Shown in pieces: positions 36,591 to 46,112 of a stretch of DNA of 64,000 bases. The DNA lies in the NCBI RefSeq assembly GCF_900129135.1, contig NZ_FQVI01000012.1:61345-125344 (forward strand), in the 5' to 3' direction. The notes beneath the pieces are model-generated. The model did not search any database. It saw only the letters and a list, made by a program, of their open reading frames with translations, and was not told the DNA's origin. Position numbers and translations under genes: made by a program. Origin of the DNA: Lactonifactor longoviformis DSM 17459 (GTDB lineage Bacteria; Bacillota; Clostridia; Lachnospirales; Lachnospiraceae). How positions within the stretch are numbered: position 1 is the stretch's first letter; every line of letters begins with the position of its first letter.

Positions 36591-36667
36591 ACTCGTTTCC
36601 TTTTGATTCACATACAGTCCTTTCATACTATGCAGAAATCAGGATATTGTGAATCTGTACGGCCCTC

Positions 36668-38161
36668 CTACAATGCTTCTATAAACCGCATAAACGCTTC
36701 CCGGCCTTTTGGAGTGCACTTGTAAACCCCTGCATCCTCCAGCACCTTTACAAAAACCTGTCCGATTTCTTCCTGAAGGATCTCCGTCACATTATCTTCC
36801 GTTACTGCCTCATATCGGGGAAGGAAATCCTTTACCCACGCAGCATGCTTCTCTAAGGCCTCATGCTCCGCGGGATCTCTACCCTCCAGTATATATTCCG
36901 CCAGAAGCTCCATCTCCCCTTTCAGCCTTGCCGGGAGAACTGCCAGTCCCATCACTTCGATAAGGCCGATGTTCTCCTTCTTGATGTGATGGTACTGGGC
37001 ATGGGGATGATATACCCCAAGGGGATGCTCTTCTGTCGTGATATTATTTCTAAGGGTCAGATCCAATTCAAACAGATTTCCCGCCTTCCTTGCTATAGGC
37101 GTGATGGTGTTGTGGGGGACTCCCCCTGTCTCGGCATAGACAAATGCCGCCTCATCCGTATAGCCTCTCCAGATCTCCAACACATGGGAAGCCAGATCAA
37201 TCAGCCGTTTTTCATCCTCACACCGGATCCGAAGCACCGACAGGGGCCATTTTACAATGCCGGCCTCCACATCCTCATAGCCCGGAATCGTCACCTGCCG
37301 TTCCACAGGGGCTTTTGCCATAGCAAAGGTATAGTTTCCTCCCTGGAAATGGTCGTGGCTCAGGATAGACCCCCCTACAATGGGCAGATCCGCATTGGAA
37401 CCCAGAAAATAGTGGGGGAAGAGCTTCACAAAGTCAAACAGCTTCACAAAGGCAGATCTGTCTATCTTCATAGGTATATGCTCAAAGTTAAATGCGATAC
37501 AGTGTTCGTTGTAATACACGTAAGGGGAATACTGAAGCCCCCACCGGCTGCCGTTTATGGTGATCGGTATGATTCTGTGGTTCTCTCTTGCCGGGTGGTT
37601 CAGCCTCCCCGCATACCCTTCGTTTTCCGCACACAGCTGGCATCTGGGATAAGCGCTCTGTCTGGCATTCAGCGCAGCAGCAATGGCCTTGGGGTCTTTT
37701 TCCGGTTTTGAGAGATTGATGGTAATATCGATCTCGCCGTATGGACTCTCCACCTTCCATTTCTTGTCCTTTTTAATTCGGTATCTCCGGATATAATCGC
37801 TGTCCTGGCTGAATTTGTAAAAATACTCTGTAGCAGCCGCCGGAGACTCCTTATATTTTTCAAAAAACTCTGCCTGTACCTGCGCCGGCCGGGGCAGCAG
37901 ACAGTTCATAATTTTCGTGTCAAAGAGATCCCGGTATCCGATGCTGTCCTCAATAATCCCCCGCTTTACCGCCTCATCCAGAAGGGCTCCCAGGATCTCT
38001 TCCAGATCTGCCCCGCCGCAGTCTTCCTCCGGCTCCTGGTATTCGTCCTCATGGAACAGATCCAAAAGAAGATTTGTTGCATATATCTGCTCGCAGGCCG
38101 GAAGAATTCCTGTCTCAATACCGTACTGTACTAACTTTTTTATATTCTGATTCAGACTCAT
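36668..38161 (-). CDS. galT: UDP-glucose--hexose-1-phosphate uridylyltransferase (GalT, class II)
   Basis: 497 residues, the length of the Firmicutes GalT2 family (distinct from the 350-residue E. coli type). Segments include SPYVYYNEHCIAFNFEHIPM and VGGSILSHDHFQGGN with the catalytic His pair region. It exchanges UMP between UDP-glucose and galactose-1-phosphate in the Leloir pathway. Follows galK by 17 bases, so galK-galT is one transcript. Confidence 0.95.
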   Translation of the reverse strand: MSLNQNIKKLVQYGIETGILPACEQIYATNLLLDLFHEDEYQEPEEDCGGADLEEILGALLDEAVKRGIIEDSIGYRDLFDTKIMNCLLPRPAQVQAEFFEKYKESPAAATEYFYKFSQDSDYIRRYRIKKDKKWKVESPYGEIDITINLSKPEKDPKAIAAALNARQSAYPRCQLCAENEGYAGRLNHPARENHRIIPITINGSRWGLQYSPYVYYNEHCIAFNFEHIPMKIDRSAFVKLFDFVKLFPHYFLGSNADLPIVGGSILSHDHFQGGNYTFAMAKAPVERQVTIPGYEDVEAGIVKWPLSVLRIRCEDEKRLIDLASHVLEIWRGYTDEAAFVYAETGGVPHNTITPIARKAGNLFELDLTLRNNITTEEHPLGVYHPHAQYHHIKKENIGLIEVMGLAVLPARLKGEMELLAEYILEGRDPAEHEALEKHAAWVKDFLPRYEAVTEDNVTEILQEEIGQVFVKVLEDAGVYKCTPKGREAFMRFIEAL

Positions 38162-38178
38162 TCTCTCACCTTTCCCCG

Positions 38179-39348
38179 TTAGGATAATCTGCGGGCACCC
38201 TCACCGATCTCTACCACATAAAAATCAGCCGCATAGCCTATCTTTTCTTTATAGATGCTGCCCACATTTTCGATAAACGCATCCACTGCCTCATTTTTCA
38301 CGATGCTTACAGTACAGCCGCCGAACCCTGCCCCTGTCATACGGGATCCGATGACTCCTGGCTGCTGCCAGGCAGCTTCCACCAAAGCATCCAGCTCCGG
38401 ACCGGTGACCTCGTAATCATCTCTCAGGGATATATGGGACTCATTCATCAGTTCCCCAAAGGTCTCCAAATCATTGGCCTTTAAGGCTTTCACAGCCTTC
38501 ACCGTCCGCTGATTCTCAAAGACCGCATGCTTCGCCCTCTTTGCCTTCACCGGATCAAAGACCGCGCCCTTTACCTTTTCGAACTGCATCTCATCCAGTT
38601 CTCCCAGGGATCGGATATCTGCCACCTCCTGAATCTGGGCCAGGGCAGTTTCACACTCGCTTCGGCGCTCATTGTATTTGGAATCTGTAAGCCTTCTCTT
38701 TTTATTGCTTGCCGCAATTACAATCTTGGCATCCTCCAGCCTGATTGGGGCATACTCATAGTGCAGTGTGCTGGTATCCAGAAAAATAGCATGGTCCTTC
38801 TTACCCATAGCTATGGCAAACTGATCCATGATCCCGCAGTTCATCCCGTTAAATTTATTCTCCCCATACTGTCCGTACAGGGCAATGTCAACCATGCTCA
38901 CATCCTGAAAGCCAAACATATCTTTTAAAATCACACCCGTAAGTACCTCCACAGACGCTGAGGAAGAAAGGCCGGAACCATTGGGAATATTGCCGAAAAG
39001 GAGCAGGTCCATTCCCTTTGGAGTCTCATACCCGTGTTCCCGGAAGGCCCAGATCACTCCCTTGGGAAAATTGGTCCAGTTTGCCTCCTCATGATACACC
39101 AGATCCTCCAGGCTGCTTTCCACAACGCCCAGAGCTTCAAAGTTCATAGAGTAGAAGCGCAGCTTCCTGTCCTCACGCATTCTGGCAATCCCATAGGTCC
39201 CAATGGTAAGCGCGCAGGGAAATACATGGCCTCCGTTATAGTCCGTATGTTCACCGATAAGATTCACTCTCCCCGGTGAAAAATAGGTGCGGATGTCCCC
39301 TCCGTCCTGGTATAGCTCCTTGAATTTCTCCATCAGTTTTTCCTGCAT
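38179..39348 (-). CDS. galK: Galactokinase
   Basis: 389 residues from the ATG at 39346-39348 with AAAGGA upstream; an earlier start at 39369 has no site. GHMP kinase motifs: galactokinase signature GRVNLIGEHTDYNGG, ATP loop PNGSGLSSSASVEVL, and C-terminal GSRMTGAGFGGCTVS. It phosphorylates galactose at C1. First gene of the galK-galT transcript; the ArsR-like regulator next upstream may control it. Confidence 0.96.
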   Translation of the reverse strand: MQEKLMEKFKELYQDGGDIRTYFSPGRVNLIGEHTDYNGGHVFPCALTIGTYGIARMREDRKLRFYSMNFEALGVVESSLEDLVYHEEANWTNFPKGVIWAFREHGYETPKGMDLLLFGNIPNGSGLSSSASVEVLTGVILKDMFGFQDVSMVDIALYGQYGENKFNGMNCGIMDQFAIAMGKKDHAIFLDTSTLHYEYAPIRLEDAKIVIAASNKKRRLTDSKYNERRSECETALAQIQEVADIRSLGELDEMQFEKVKGAVFDPVKAKRAKHAVFENQRTVKAVKALKANDLETFGELMNESHISLRDDYEVTGPELDALVEAAWQQPGVIGSRMTGAGFGGCTVSIVKNEAVDAFIENVGSIYKEKIGYAADFYVVEIGEGARRLS

Positions 39349-39486
39349 AGTCCCATTCCTTTCTCTCATTACGGAATAATTATATTGTTTTAAAACACTT
39401 TTCTTGTTCTTTTCAACCCAATTATACCATATGAGATTGAAAAGTAAAGCAAAACCGTGCCGTGAAAATAACGAAATTTCCTGTAT

Positions 39487-40398
39487 TTAGTAGTGCAGTT
39501 TTAAGCGGATATCCTGTGGGTGATCTCCGAAATGGCTGCCGAAAATATTGACCCCTCCGATATGCTCTGCCTCTTTTTTTATACCTATCCTCACTGAGAT
39601 ATAAGGCGTCTCTGTCATCCTGTACTCCTCAATTCTGCAGTCACTGACCTTTACATCATCCAGATAGGTTCCCGTCTCATCGATCCTCCAGGTTTTCAGA
39701 ACTCCGAACTGAGTATTTTTGTCCTCCCACCAATCCGGATTCAGCTTTCCTCTTCTCCCTCCGAAGTCGCTGGGACAATAATAAGTTCCCGCATCAATGC
39801 CGTTCAGCCACAGGGTAATATCGGAAGGACAGTCCAGATCATAATCCGCAGTCTCTGAACACAGCTCCGCTGACAGCTCTGCCATCTTCAGAACCTTTTT
39901 CTGCACTCCCGCATTGGAAAAACGGTACTCTACGTATCCTGCTCCAAACCAGATCAGCTGGGCTGTAGTGCGCAGAGGATTATAGAAACACCGGGGCTCA
40001 TCCTCCCCGTCAATATAGTCCGTGTCATTTACCATCCCGCAGGTAGGGGATACTTCGTAGTCCACATAGTTGCCCACAGGCATGTTAATCACCTCTACCT
40101 GTGCATCCGTACCGGTCTCTTTCAGCAGGATTTCCACTTCCCCGCACTGCTTGCTGCAGATTTTCATGGAGCCTCTTACCCCCGGCTTAAGCTCTGTACG
40201 GATTAACCCGGCATCCTCCAGAACTCTTACGTTCATCGCCGCAGAGGAGGCGGGAATCTCCAGCCTTTCAGCAATCTCATTTACATTGAGAGACTGCTGT
40301 TCCAGCAGCTTCAGAATCTCTATCCTCACCTCCGAGGACAGAGCTTTTCCCAGACTGCATAATTCCTTTTTTTTGTCAAAATCCAGATACAATTTCAC
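39487..40398 (-). CDS. ArsR-like winged-helix transcriptional regulator
   Basis: 303 residues. N-terminal ArsR-type DNA-binding domain (1-80; SSEVRIEILKLLEQ, IPASSAAMNVRVLEDAGLI). The remaining 220 residues have no membrane segment and look like a beta-rich ligand-sensing part not found in small ArsR repressors, with Cys at CSKQCGEV. Position just upstream of galK on the same strand suggests control of galactose genes, but this is inference. A gap of about 140 bases separates them. Confidence 0.8.
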   Translation of the reverse strand: MKLYLDFDKKKELCSLGKALSSEVRIEILKLLEQQSLNVNEIAERLEIPASSAAMNVRVLEDAGLIRTELKPGVRGSMKICSKQCGEVEILLKETGTDAQVEVINMPVGNYVDYEVSPTCGMVNDTDYIDGEDEPRCFYNPLRTTAQLIWFGAGYVEYRFSNAGVQKKVLKMAELSAELCSETADYDLDCPSDITLWLNGIDAGTYYCPSDFGGRRGKLNPDWWEDKNTQFGVLKTWRIDETGTYLDDVKVSDCRIEEYRMTETPYISVRIGIKKEAEHIGGVNIFGSHFGDHPQDIRLKLHY

Positions 40399-40420
40399 TT
40401 TGCTTACACTCCGTACTCTA

Positions 40421-40858
40421 TTATATTATAAAATCCAATGCCCCCGACTTCCTGTGCTCCTCTGCCAGATCCTGCAGCGTCACAGAATCCACATACTCGT
40501 TGATTACCCGGTACAGTCCCTCCCAGAATTTAAGAGTTGCACATGCTTCCTGTCTGAGGCATTGGTTTGTCTCATCTTCCAGACAGGCAACCGGTGCCAG
40601 TTTTCCCTCAATAAGCCGCAGGATATCTCCCGCCGTATATTGTCCGGGATCCTTTGCCAGCATATATCCCCCCTGAGGTCCTCTGGTACTTCGCAGATAA
40701 CCGGCCTTGCCAAGGATCACAACAATCTGCTCCAGATATTTGACAGAAATCTCCTGACGCCTGGAGATCTCCTTCAGTGGAATATACTCTCCGCTGTTAT
40801 GCTCTGCCAGATCAATCATCAGGCGCAGGGCATATCTTCCTTTTGCTGATATCTTCAT
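40421..40858 (-). CDS. Rrf2 family transcriptional regulator
   Basis: 145 residues. Winged helix (GRYALRLMIDLAEH, SVKYLEQIVVILGKAGYL, TRGPQGGYMLAKDP) and three Cys in CLEDETNQCLRQEAC near residues 92-106, the place of the Fe-S ligands in IscR and RsrR relatives. It may sense Fe-S status, redox or cysteine. Its own promoter has an inverted-repeat operator, suggesting autoregulation. Confidence 0.9.
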   Translation of the reverse strand: MKISAKGRYALRLMIDLAEHNSGEYIPLKEISRRQEISVKYLEQIVVILGKAGYLRSTRGPQGGYMLAKDPGQYTAGDILRLIEGKLAPVACLEDETNQCLRQEACATLKFWEGLYRVINEYVDSVTLQDLAEEHRKSGALDFII

Positions 40859-40926
40859 TCGTTACCTCCCCCGGCTGTAATTGCCTGTAAGGCCGGGATT
40901 CTTTTCCTACTATTTTGCTATGATAA

Positions 40927-40960
40927 ATTCTACTCTACCTGGCAGGAGCTTGTCAAGTAG
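40927..40960 (-). promoter_or_regulatory. Promoter and probable operator of the Rrf2 gene
   Basis: Minus-strand TTGACA (40951-40956), 18 bp, TAGAAT (40927-40932). An inverted repeat CTACCTG (40935-40941) and CAAGTAG (40954-40960), one mismatch, covers the -35 and spacer and resembles IscR-type sites (GAC...GGTA words). Confidence 0.6.
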
Positions 40961-41002
40961 ATACCGTATTTTTGATTTGCTGTGGCTGCCTTGCGTCTGA
41001 CC

Positions 41003-41041
41003 GAAAAAAACACCCCGGGGTCTGTAACCGCCGGGGTATTA
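41003..41041 (-). terminator. Intrinsic terminator of the YbgC-like thioesterase gene
   Basis: Minus-strand stem ACCCCGG / CCGGGGT followed by GTTTTTTT, directly after the stop codon at 41042. Confidence 0.85.
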
Positions 41042-41467
41042 TTACGCTTCTTCAATTGCTTTCATAAATACTGTATGGAATGTGGGCCTGCTCTTCTTCA
41101 GAGACACCAGGTTTCCTCCCTCTTTTTCCATGAAACAGTGTCTGCTGCTCCCTCTGCACCGAAGCTCACGGGTGGTATGATCCGTAATTTCATAAGAGAG
41201 CTCCAGACGGATTCCGTCGTACTTTGTAATCTCCGTATGAATATCCACGGTATCACCGAATCTGGTCATGGATTTGTATTCACAGGCAACCGCAAGCACA
41301 GGGCTCATAATTCCCTCCGCCTCCATGCGATCATATCCTACTCCTATCTGCTCCATCAGGGATACCCTGGCTTCCTCAAACCACCGGATATAGTTGGAGT
41401 GGTGAATAATCCCCATCTGATCCGTCTCGTAATACTGCGCTGTGTGCTCATATGCAGGTAACTTCAT
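41042..41467 (-). CDS. Acyl-CoA thioesterase, YbgC/4HBT family
   Basis: 141 residues, single hotdog domain. The active-site region YYETDQMGIIHHSNYIRWFE includes the catalytic Asp of the 4-hydroxybenzoyl-CoA thioesterase class. It hydrolyses short acyl-CoA or acts on acyl-ACP. It follows the four-helix membrane protein gene by only 4 bases, so they share a transcript. Confidence 0.9.
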   Translation of the reverse strand: MKLPAYEHTAQYYETDQMGIIHHSNYIRWFEEARVSLMEQIGVGYDRMEAEGIMSPVLAVACEYKSMTRFGDTVDIHTEITKYDGIRLELSYEITDHTTRELRCRGSSRHCFMEKEGGNLVSLKKSRPTFHTVFMKAIEEA

Positions 41468-41471
41468 ATGT

Positions 41472-41981
41472 TTACTCCTGTACTTCCTCTGAGGTGCCGG
41501 CAGAAGTCATCTCCGCAAGTTCCAGCATCTGTTTATTTTTATTCGCTCCTATCAGATACAAGACGGGCAGAATCAGATTTATAATAGTACCCAGAATTCC
41601 GAAGCTGCCGTTCATGGCCTGATAAATAGCCTGTGCAAGAACTACCACAATCATGACAATTGCCATGATAAAGCATATTTGGGCTTTGTGCGGTTTGTTG
41701 CAGTTGGCCACACCAATAATACCGCCTGCTAAGAATACAGCTCCGGTCACCAGTGCTATAATGGCCGCAACCATCAGTCCCTGTGCCGTGTAGGTATAAT
41801 TGATCCCCTGGGATTGTGCTATGGCGTTCATGCTCTCAATCAGAGCTCCCCCGTCCGATGCGGCCATTCTTGCTGTAAAGACGGAAATTGCACCGCTCAC
41901 CAGCGTAAATGCCCCCAATATAATCAGAATAATCCCCGGTACCTGCAGCAGTCCCTTACCCTTCGCTTTTTTGTTCATCAC
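41472..41981 (-). CDS. Four-helix membrane protein, unknown function
   Basis: 169 residues with four membrane segments: about 12-32, 65-90, 98-125 and 125-150. I do not recognise the family name. Topology is like small Clostridial DUF proteins. It has a consensus sigma-A promoter (TTGACA 42075-42080, TACAAT 42052-42057, 17 bp) and an AAAAGGG/CCCTTTT hairpin in its leader just before the ribosome binding site. Co-transcribed with the YbgC-like thioesterase. Confidence 0.72.
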   Translation of the reverse strand: MMNKKAKGKGLLQVPGIILIILGAFTLVSGAISVFTARMAASDGGALIESMNAIAQSQGINYTYTAQGLMVAAIIALVTGAVFLAGGIIGVANCNKPHKAQICFIMAIVMIVVVLAQAIYQAMNGSFGILGTIINLILPVLYLIGANKNKQMLELAEMTSAGTSEEVQE

Positions 41982-42051
41982 TTTCTCCTCCTGTTCCCAT
42001 AAAAGGGATTCCCCTTTTATATTTCATTAGCTATTCAGGTTGTCACTTATA

Positions 42052-42080
42052 ATTGTAAATACAGTGCGTGTATTTGTCAA
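42052..42080 (-). promoter_or_regulatory. Sigma-A promoter of the membrane protein/thioesterase pair
   Basis: Minus-strand TTGACA (42075-42080), 17 bp, TACAAT (42052-42057). Confidence 0.7.
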
Positions 42081-42138
42081 GATTTTTAATGTTTCAGTAT
42101 TAGTACAATAGTACAATTGTATTTTTGCAGAAACAAGG

Positions 42139-42167
42139 TTGCTGTAAAATTTGCCGGCATGTATAAT
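42139..42167 (+). promoter_or_regulatory. Sigma-A promoter of the cation transporter gene
   Basis: TTGCTG (42139-42144), 17 bp, TATAAT (42162-42167). A short repeat with GTAC words (around 42100-42118) lies upstream and could bind a regulator. Confidence 0.6.
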
Positions 42168-42198
42168 AATTTTAAGAAATAAAAATAGAGGTGAAAGT

Positions 42199-43110
42199 AT
42201 GCACGCGCCGAAACGACAGATAAAAACAGAAAAAAGGGCAATGAACATCTCCCTCACCGGAGGGATTCTTTTCGTGTCCCTGGAGATCCTAATGTCCTTT
42301 GTGACCCGCTCGCAGGCAGTACTGCTGGATGCTGTTTATGACGGGGTTGAGCTTTTTATGATCCTGATCTCCATCAGTCTGATCCCTCTGCTCTACCGCC
42401 CTTCCAACGAAAAGCACCCTTTTGGGTACCTCCAGATCGAGTCCCTTTTTGTGGTCATCAAGGGCTTTATGATGGTGGCTGTAACCATCGGGCTCATTAT
42501 GAACAATGTAGAGATCGCCCTTCACGGAGGACGCCATGTGGCATTCGGGCAAATCGCTTATTTTGAACTGTTTGCCACAGTGCTGAGCGTAATCATCATC
42601 CTCCTGCTCAATAAAAGAAACCGTTCCCTCACTTCGCGCCTGGTAGACATGGAAATCCAGGAGTGGAAAATTGATGCCTGCGCCTCCCTGGGGATGTCCC
42701 TGGCCTTTTTCCTACCCGCATTTCTGACTGCGGACTGGTTTGAAGCCTTCACCCCTTATCTGGATCAGGTGATTGCTATTGTACTGTCAATTTTCATGCT
42801 GCCCACTCCCATCCGGGCCATTATCACCGGCCTCAGAGACCTCTTTTTGCTGGCGCCGGAGGAAGAAACGGTTGAGTCTGTGAAGCAGATCGTCACCCCC
42901 ATTCTGGAACAGCATGGCTATCATCAGCTCTATTATGATATTGTCCGCACCGGAAGAAAGCTTTGGATCAGCGTGTACATCACATTTGAAAAAGACCTGG
43001 TCTCCATCCGGAGATTCCAGGCCCTTCAGTCATTGATTATCCGGGAGCTGGCCAAAGAATATCAGGACTTTTACTTTGAACTCCTCCCGGATATTGAATT
43101 TGAAGAATAA
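42199..43110 (+). CDS. Cation transporter, CDF-like
   Basis: 303 residues from the ATG at 42199, preceded by GAGGTG; the frame open from 42151 has no site. Five to six membrane segments (about 15-210), then a cytoplasmic C-terminal domain of about 90 residues (TPILEQHGYHQLYYDIV) as in cation diffusion facilitators. The membrane metal motif is partly unusual: DAVYDGVE in the second helix and EWKID in the fifth rather than the standard HxxxD pair. It probably exports a divalent metal. Confidence 0.82.
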   Translation: MHAPKRQIKTEKRAMNISLTGGILFVSLEILMSFVTRSQAVLLDAVYDGVELFMILISISLIPLLYRPSNEKHPFGYLQIESLFVVIKGFMMVAVTIGLIMNNVEIALHGGRHVAFGQIAYFELFATVLSVIIILLLNKRNRSLTSRLVDMEIQEWKIDACASLGMSLAFFLPAFLTADWFEAFTPYLDQVIAIVLSIFMLPTPIRAIITGLRDLFLLAPEEETVESVKQIVTPILEQHGYHQLYYDIVRTGRKLWISVYITFEKDLVSIRRFQALQSLIIRELAKEYQDFYFELLPDIEFEE

Positions 43111-43117
43111 AACTTGG

Positions 43118-45235
43118 CTATTCAAAAGCCCGGATCACGCACTCAGGTATCTTTCCTTCTGTAAAGTAGTAGACTCCGTTTGATCTGGCCCCGTCGATAT
43201 TCCAGGTTACATCCACTTCTACGGAATAATCTGTACTCTCTTTGACCGGACCATATTCCCCTCCCCAGTTTATTGCACCCAAAATCTCAGCGATGTCCCC
43301 TTTCTCTGTGAAAGAAGCCGTGGGCGGAGTATTGGTTCCCGACTCATAGTAATTGGTGATCTGAATGCTCTCCGCATATTCAGGATTCCACTGTTCGTCC
43401 ATTTCGTTTCCAAGCTCCCGCAGTAGGGCAATGGTCTGAGTGAACCCGGGACTGATGCTGTACTGGTACATAGAGGTGCTGTACTCATCTTCGTTTACCT
43501 CTATCGACAGCACTCCTGCAATTGGCCCTTGTGTCATTGTCTCATAGGAAGCATTATTTTGTTCCTCCCGAAACGTACGGATCAGTCTGATTTTCTGCTC
43601 ATCCGTCAGTTTCAGAATGGTCTCCCTCTGATACCGATCTGTCAGTGTACACTTGGCTACATTTTCTTCCTTTACATAATTGATGGGGAAAAGACTTTCT
43701 TTATATTCCTTATTACTGCACAGCTGCTCAATGCACTTCTCTGAGCTTTCATAGTTCACAAAATACCTGCGGTAAACATCCCTGCCGCTTTTCAGATGAT
43801 ATTTAATAAACACATTATCGTACTGTTCCTCGCTGCTCGTCTCCCCAATTTTTGCCCGTGACACGGCAATGCGGGACTCCTCCATGGCATATACTTCTTT
43901 TCTCAGATTTTTATTCTTTACCCCTTCCTCTGCCAGGTCATAGATCATCTGGAAGTCCTTTACATTTACCTGATCCAGCGTTCTCTGCTCACTTCCTGTA
44001 TTGTAGCTGAGCTCTGAATCATAGGGATAGCTGAAGCGTCCGTTGAAGTTGCTGGTAAAGACGGACATACCGTCAATCTTGTCCTCCCTGGGAAGGTAGC
44101 TGTCATAGCCTGTCAGGTCAAAGAAGAATACTGCCGAACACCCAAAGGCCAGCACTGCCGCTGCCAGCAGAGACCATTTTCTTCTCAGGATCTCCCTGAA
44201 ATCCATATGGTAGATGAATTCCACGATGGTGTGCAGGAGGATCAGGGAAATCAGGACACCGAAGATAAACCATCCTATGTTCACACTGCTGTCATAGGTG
44301 TTGAAGCTCCCCATCAAAAGCCCTGCCCAGAGAGATGCCGGCACAATCATACATACTTTGACGATCCCTTCTGTCCTGGGGAATGCCATAGCAGACTCTG
44401 CCGCCTCTGAAGCCCTCCTTTTATACAGCCAGAGATCCAGCACCAGCAAAAGAATGGTGATCACCAGTGCGGCCAGTAAAAATACTCCCGGAAACTTTCC
44501 CTTAGTTCCCAGGCGTCCCGCGGCATAGAAATAGCCTTTTATGGGAGACAGGGCTGACCGTATGGCTGTCCCCGTTTCGCTGACCGTGGTGAAATACGTA
44601 TCGTAAAAGCTTTGAAAGAGCCTGGTTTGCAGCATACTCACTGCCGTACCTGCCCCGCATAATACAGCAGTCCCAAGAATCCCCACCAACAGCTTGCCGG
44701 TGAGCATCATGGCCAGTATGGCCACATGGTAAATCATGAGGAAATACAGTGTCCCCAGTCCTATGCTTCCGGTACAGTACAGCACATGTCTGGCAGTTAC
44801 CACCCCCTGAAAAGCCCCGATAAGGAGGCACAGCACCATGCAGAGAACATACGGAATCAGAAAAAACAGAATGCCTGAGACGTACTGTACCAGGAAAAAC
44901 TTTTCTCTCTTTACCGGTATGCTGTGAAACAAATCCACTTTCGTTCTGGAATGCAGGTACTGATATCCGGTAACAGCGCAAAGCACAGCGCAGATGCAGA
45001 CAGCAGCCATCAGCAGCCCATTGTTAAATCCCACAAATCCCAGAAACCACTCTTTCACATCTTTCAGCGTGTATTGTCCCATATTCAGCCGCACTCTTCT
45101 AAACTGGCTTTCCAGGTTCATCAGACAGATCACCGGCCCCAGCAGAAAGAACACTACTGTGCACAGAGCCAGCAGCCAGCTTCTGCGCTTCATATCTTCT
45201 CTTAATAATTTAGCAAATGAGATTTTTGATGTCAT
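43118..45235 (-). CDS. ABC-2 type transporter permease
   Basis: 705 residues. About ten membrane segments in the first 380 residues, then a long extracytoplasmic domain (about 385-700) with many charged residues, such as LPREDKIDGMSVFTSN. It pairs with the ATPase encoded upstream; the two genes overlap by 26 bases. This arrangement is found in YtrA-regulated exporters that respond to cell-envelope stress. Substrate unknown. Confidence 0.86.
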   Translation of the reverse strand: MTSKISFAKLLREDMKRRSWLLALCTVVFFLLGPVICLMNLESQFRRVRLNMGQYTLKDVKEWFLGFVGFNNGLLMAAVCICAVLCAVTGYQYLHSRTKVDLFHSIPVKREKFFLVQYVSGILFFLIPYVLCMVLCLLIGAFQGVVTARHVLYCTGSIGLGTLYFLMIYHVAILAMMLTGKLLVGILGTAVLCGAGTAVSMLQTRLFQSFYDTYFTTVSETGTAIRSALSPIKGYFYAAGRLGTKGKFPGVFLLAALVITILLLVLDLWLYKRRASEAAESAMAFPRTEGIVKVCMIVPASLWAGLLMGSFNTYDSSVNIGWFIFGVLISLILLHTIVEFIYHMDFREILRRKWSLLAAAVLAFGCSAVFFFDLTGYDSYLPREDKIDGMSVFTSNFNGRFSYPYDSELSYNTGSEQRTLDQVNVKDFQMIYDLAEEGVKNKNLRKEVYAMEESRIAVSRAKIGETSSEEQYDNVFIKYHLKSGRDVYRRYFVNYESSEKCIEQLCSNKEYKESLFPINYVKEENVAKCTLTDRYQRETILKLTDEQKIRLIRTFREEQNNASYETMTQGPIAGVLSIEVNEDEYSTSMYQYSISPGFTQTIALLRELGNEMDEQWNPEYAESIQITNYYESGTNTPPTASFTEKGDIAEILGAINWGGEYGPVKESTDYSVEVDVTWNIDGARSNGVYYFTEGKIPECVIRAFE

Positions 45236-46112
45236 ATCCTGCTACCTCCGTTTCACTGATAAAAATCTCCTCCAGAGAAAGAGGAAGCACTTCACCGAAC
45301 ACCGGATATTTACTTTCTACTCTTTCCATAATCTCCTCCTTGGTCCCCCTGGCGATGATGGTCAGAAGAGACCCTCTCTTTTCATGCTGCATAACGTCCA
45401 GCTCCCGCAGAAGTTCTTCTTCCAGGACCGGATTCTGGATCACGCACTGAATCTTCTGGATGTGGAATTTCATATCCTCCAGATCCCTGGAAAGTAGAAT
45501 TCCTCCCTGGTGCAGCAGCCCCACATGATCACAGATGTCTTCCAGCTCTCTTAGATTGTGGGAGGCAATCACAGGGGTAAAATTCCGGTTCAGAATCTCA
45601 GAGGCGAAGATGCTTTTCACCGCCTGGCGCATCACCGGGTCTAACCCGTCAAAGGTCTCATCACAGAAAAGGTACTGGGTATTGGTGCATATCCCCAGAA
45701 GCACGGAAACCTGCTTTTTCATTCCTTTGGAGAAGGTATTGATCTTGGCATCCTGTTCCATGCCGAATTTGTTCAGCAGTTCATCAAATCTTTTCTTATC
45801 AAATTCCGGATAGACAATCCCGTAATAATGTGCCATGGTTTTGGGTGTTGCCCCCGGAAAAAAGTAGGCGGTATCTGACAGAAAGCAAATCTTTGCCTTG
45901 GCCTTCTCATTTTCGAATACCGGCAGTTCATCAATGGTGACAGTACCCGCCTCCGGTTTTAGTACACCGCTCAGGATGCGCAGGAAGGTACTTTTGCCCG
46001 CTCCGTTAGTGCCCACCAGTCCAAAAATATTTCCTTCCTGAATGGTCACCGTAATATTGTTAATGGCTTTTCTGCAGCCGAATGTTTTCCGAATTCCCTC
46101 TGCCCGTATCAC
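45210..46112 (-). CDS. ABC transporter ATPase of the YtrA-regulated exporter
   Basis: 300 residues. Walker A GTNGAGKSTFLRI, signature TFSKGMKKQVSVLLGI (a variant of LSGGQ), Walker B YLFCDETFDGLDPV, with Glu present. Start overlaps the GntR regulator stop by 4 bases. It drives the ABC-2 permease encoded next. Confidence 0.93.
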   Translation of the reverse strand: MIRAEGIRKTFGCRKAINNITVTIQEGNIFGLVGTNGAGKSTFLRILSGVLKPEAGTVTIDELPVFENEKAKAKICFLSDTAYFFPGATPKTMAHYYGIVYPEFDKKRFDELLNKFGMEQDAKINTFSKGMKKQVSVLLGICTNTQYLFCDETFDGLDPVMRQAVKSIFASEILNRNFTPVIASHNLRELEDICDHVGLLHQGGILLSRDLEDMKFHIQKIQCVIQNPVLEEELLRELDVMQHEKRGSLLTIIARGTKEEIMERVESKYPVFGEVLPLSLEEIFISETEVAGYDIKNLIC

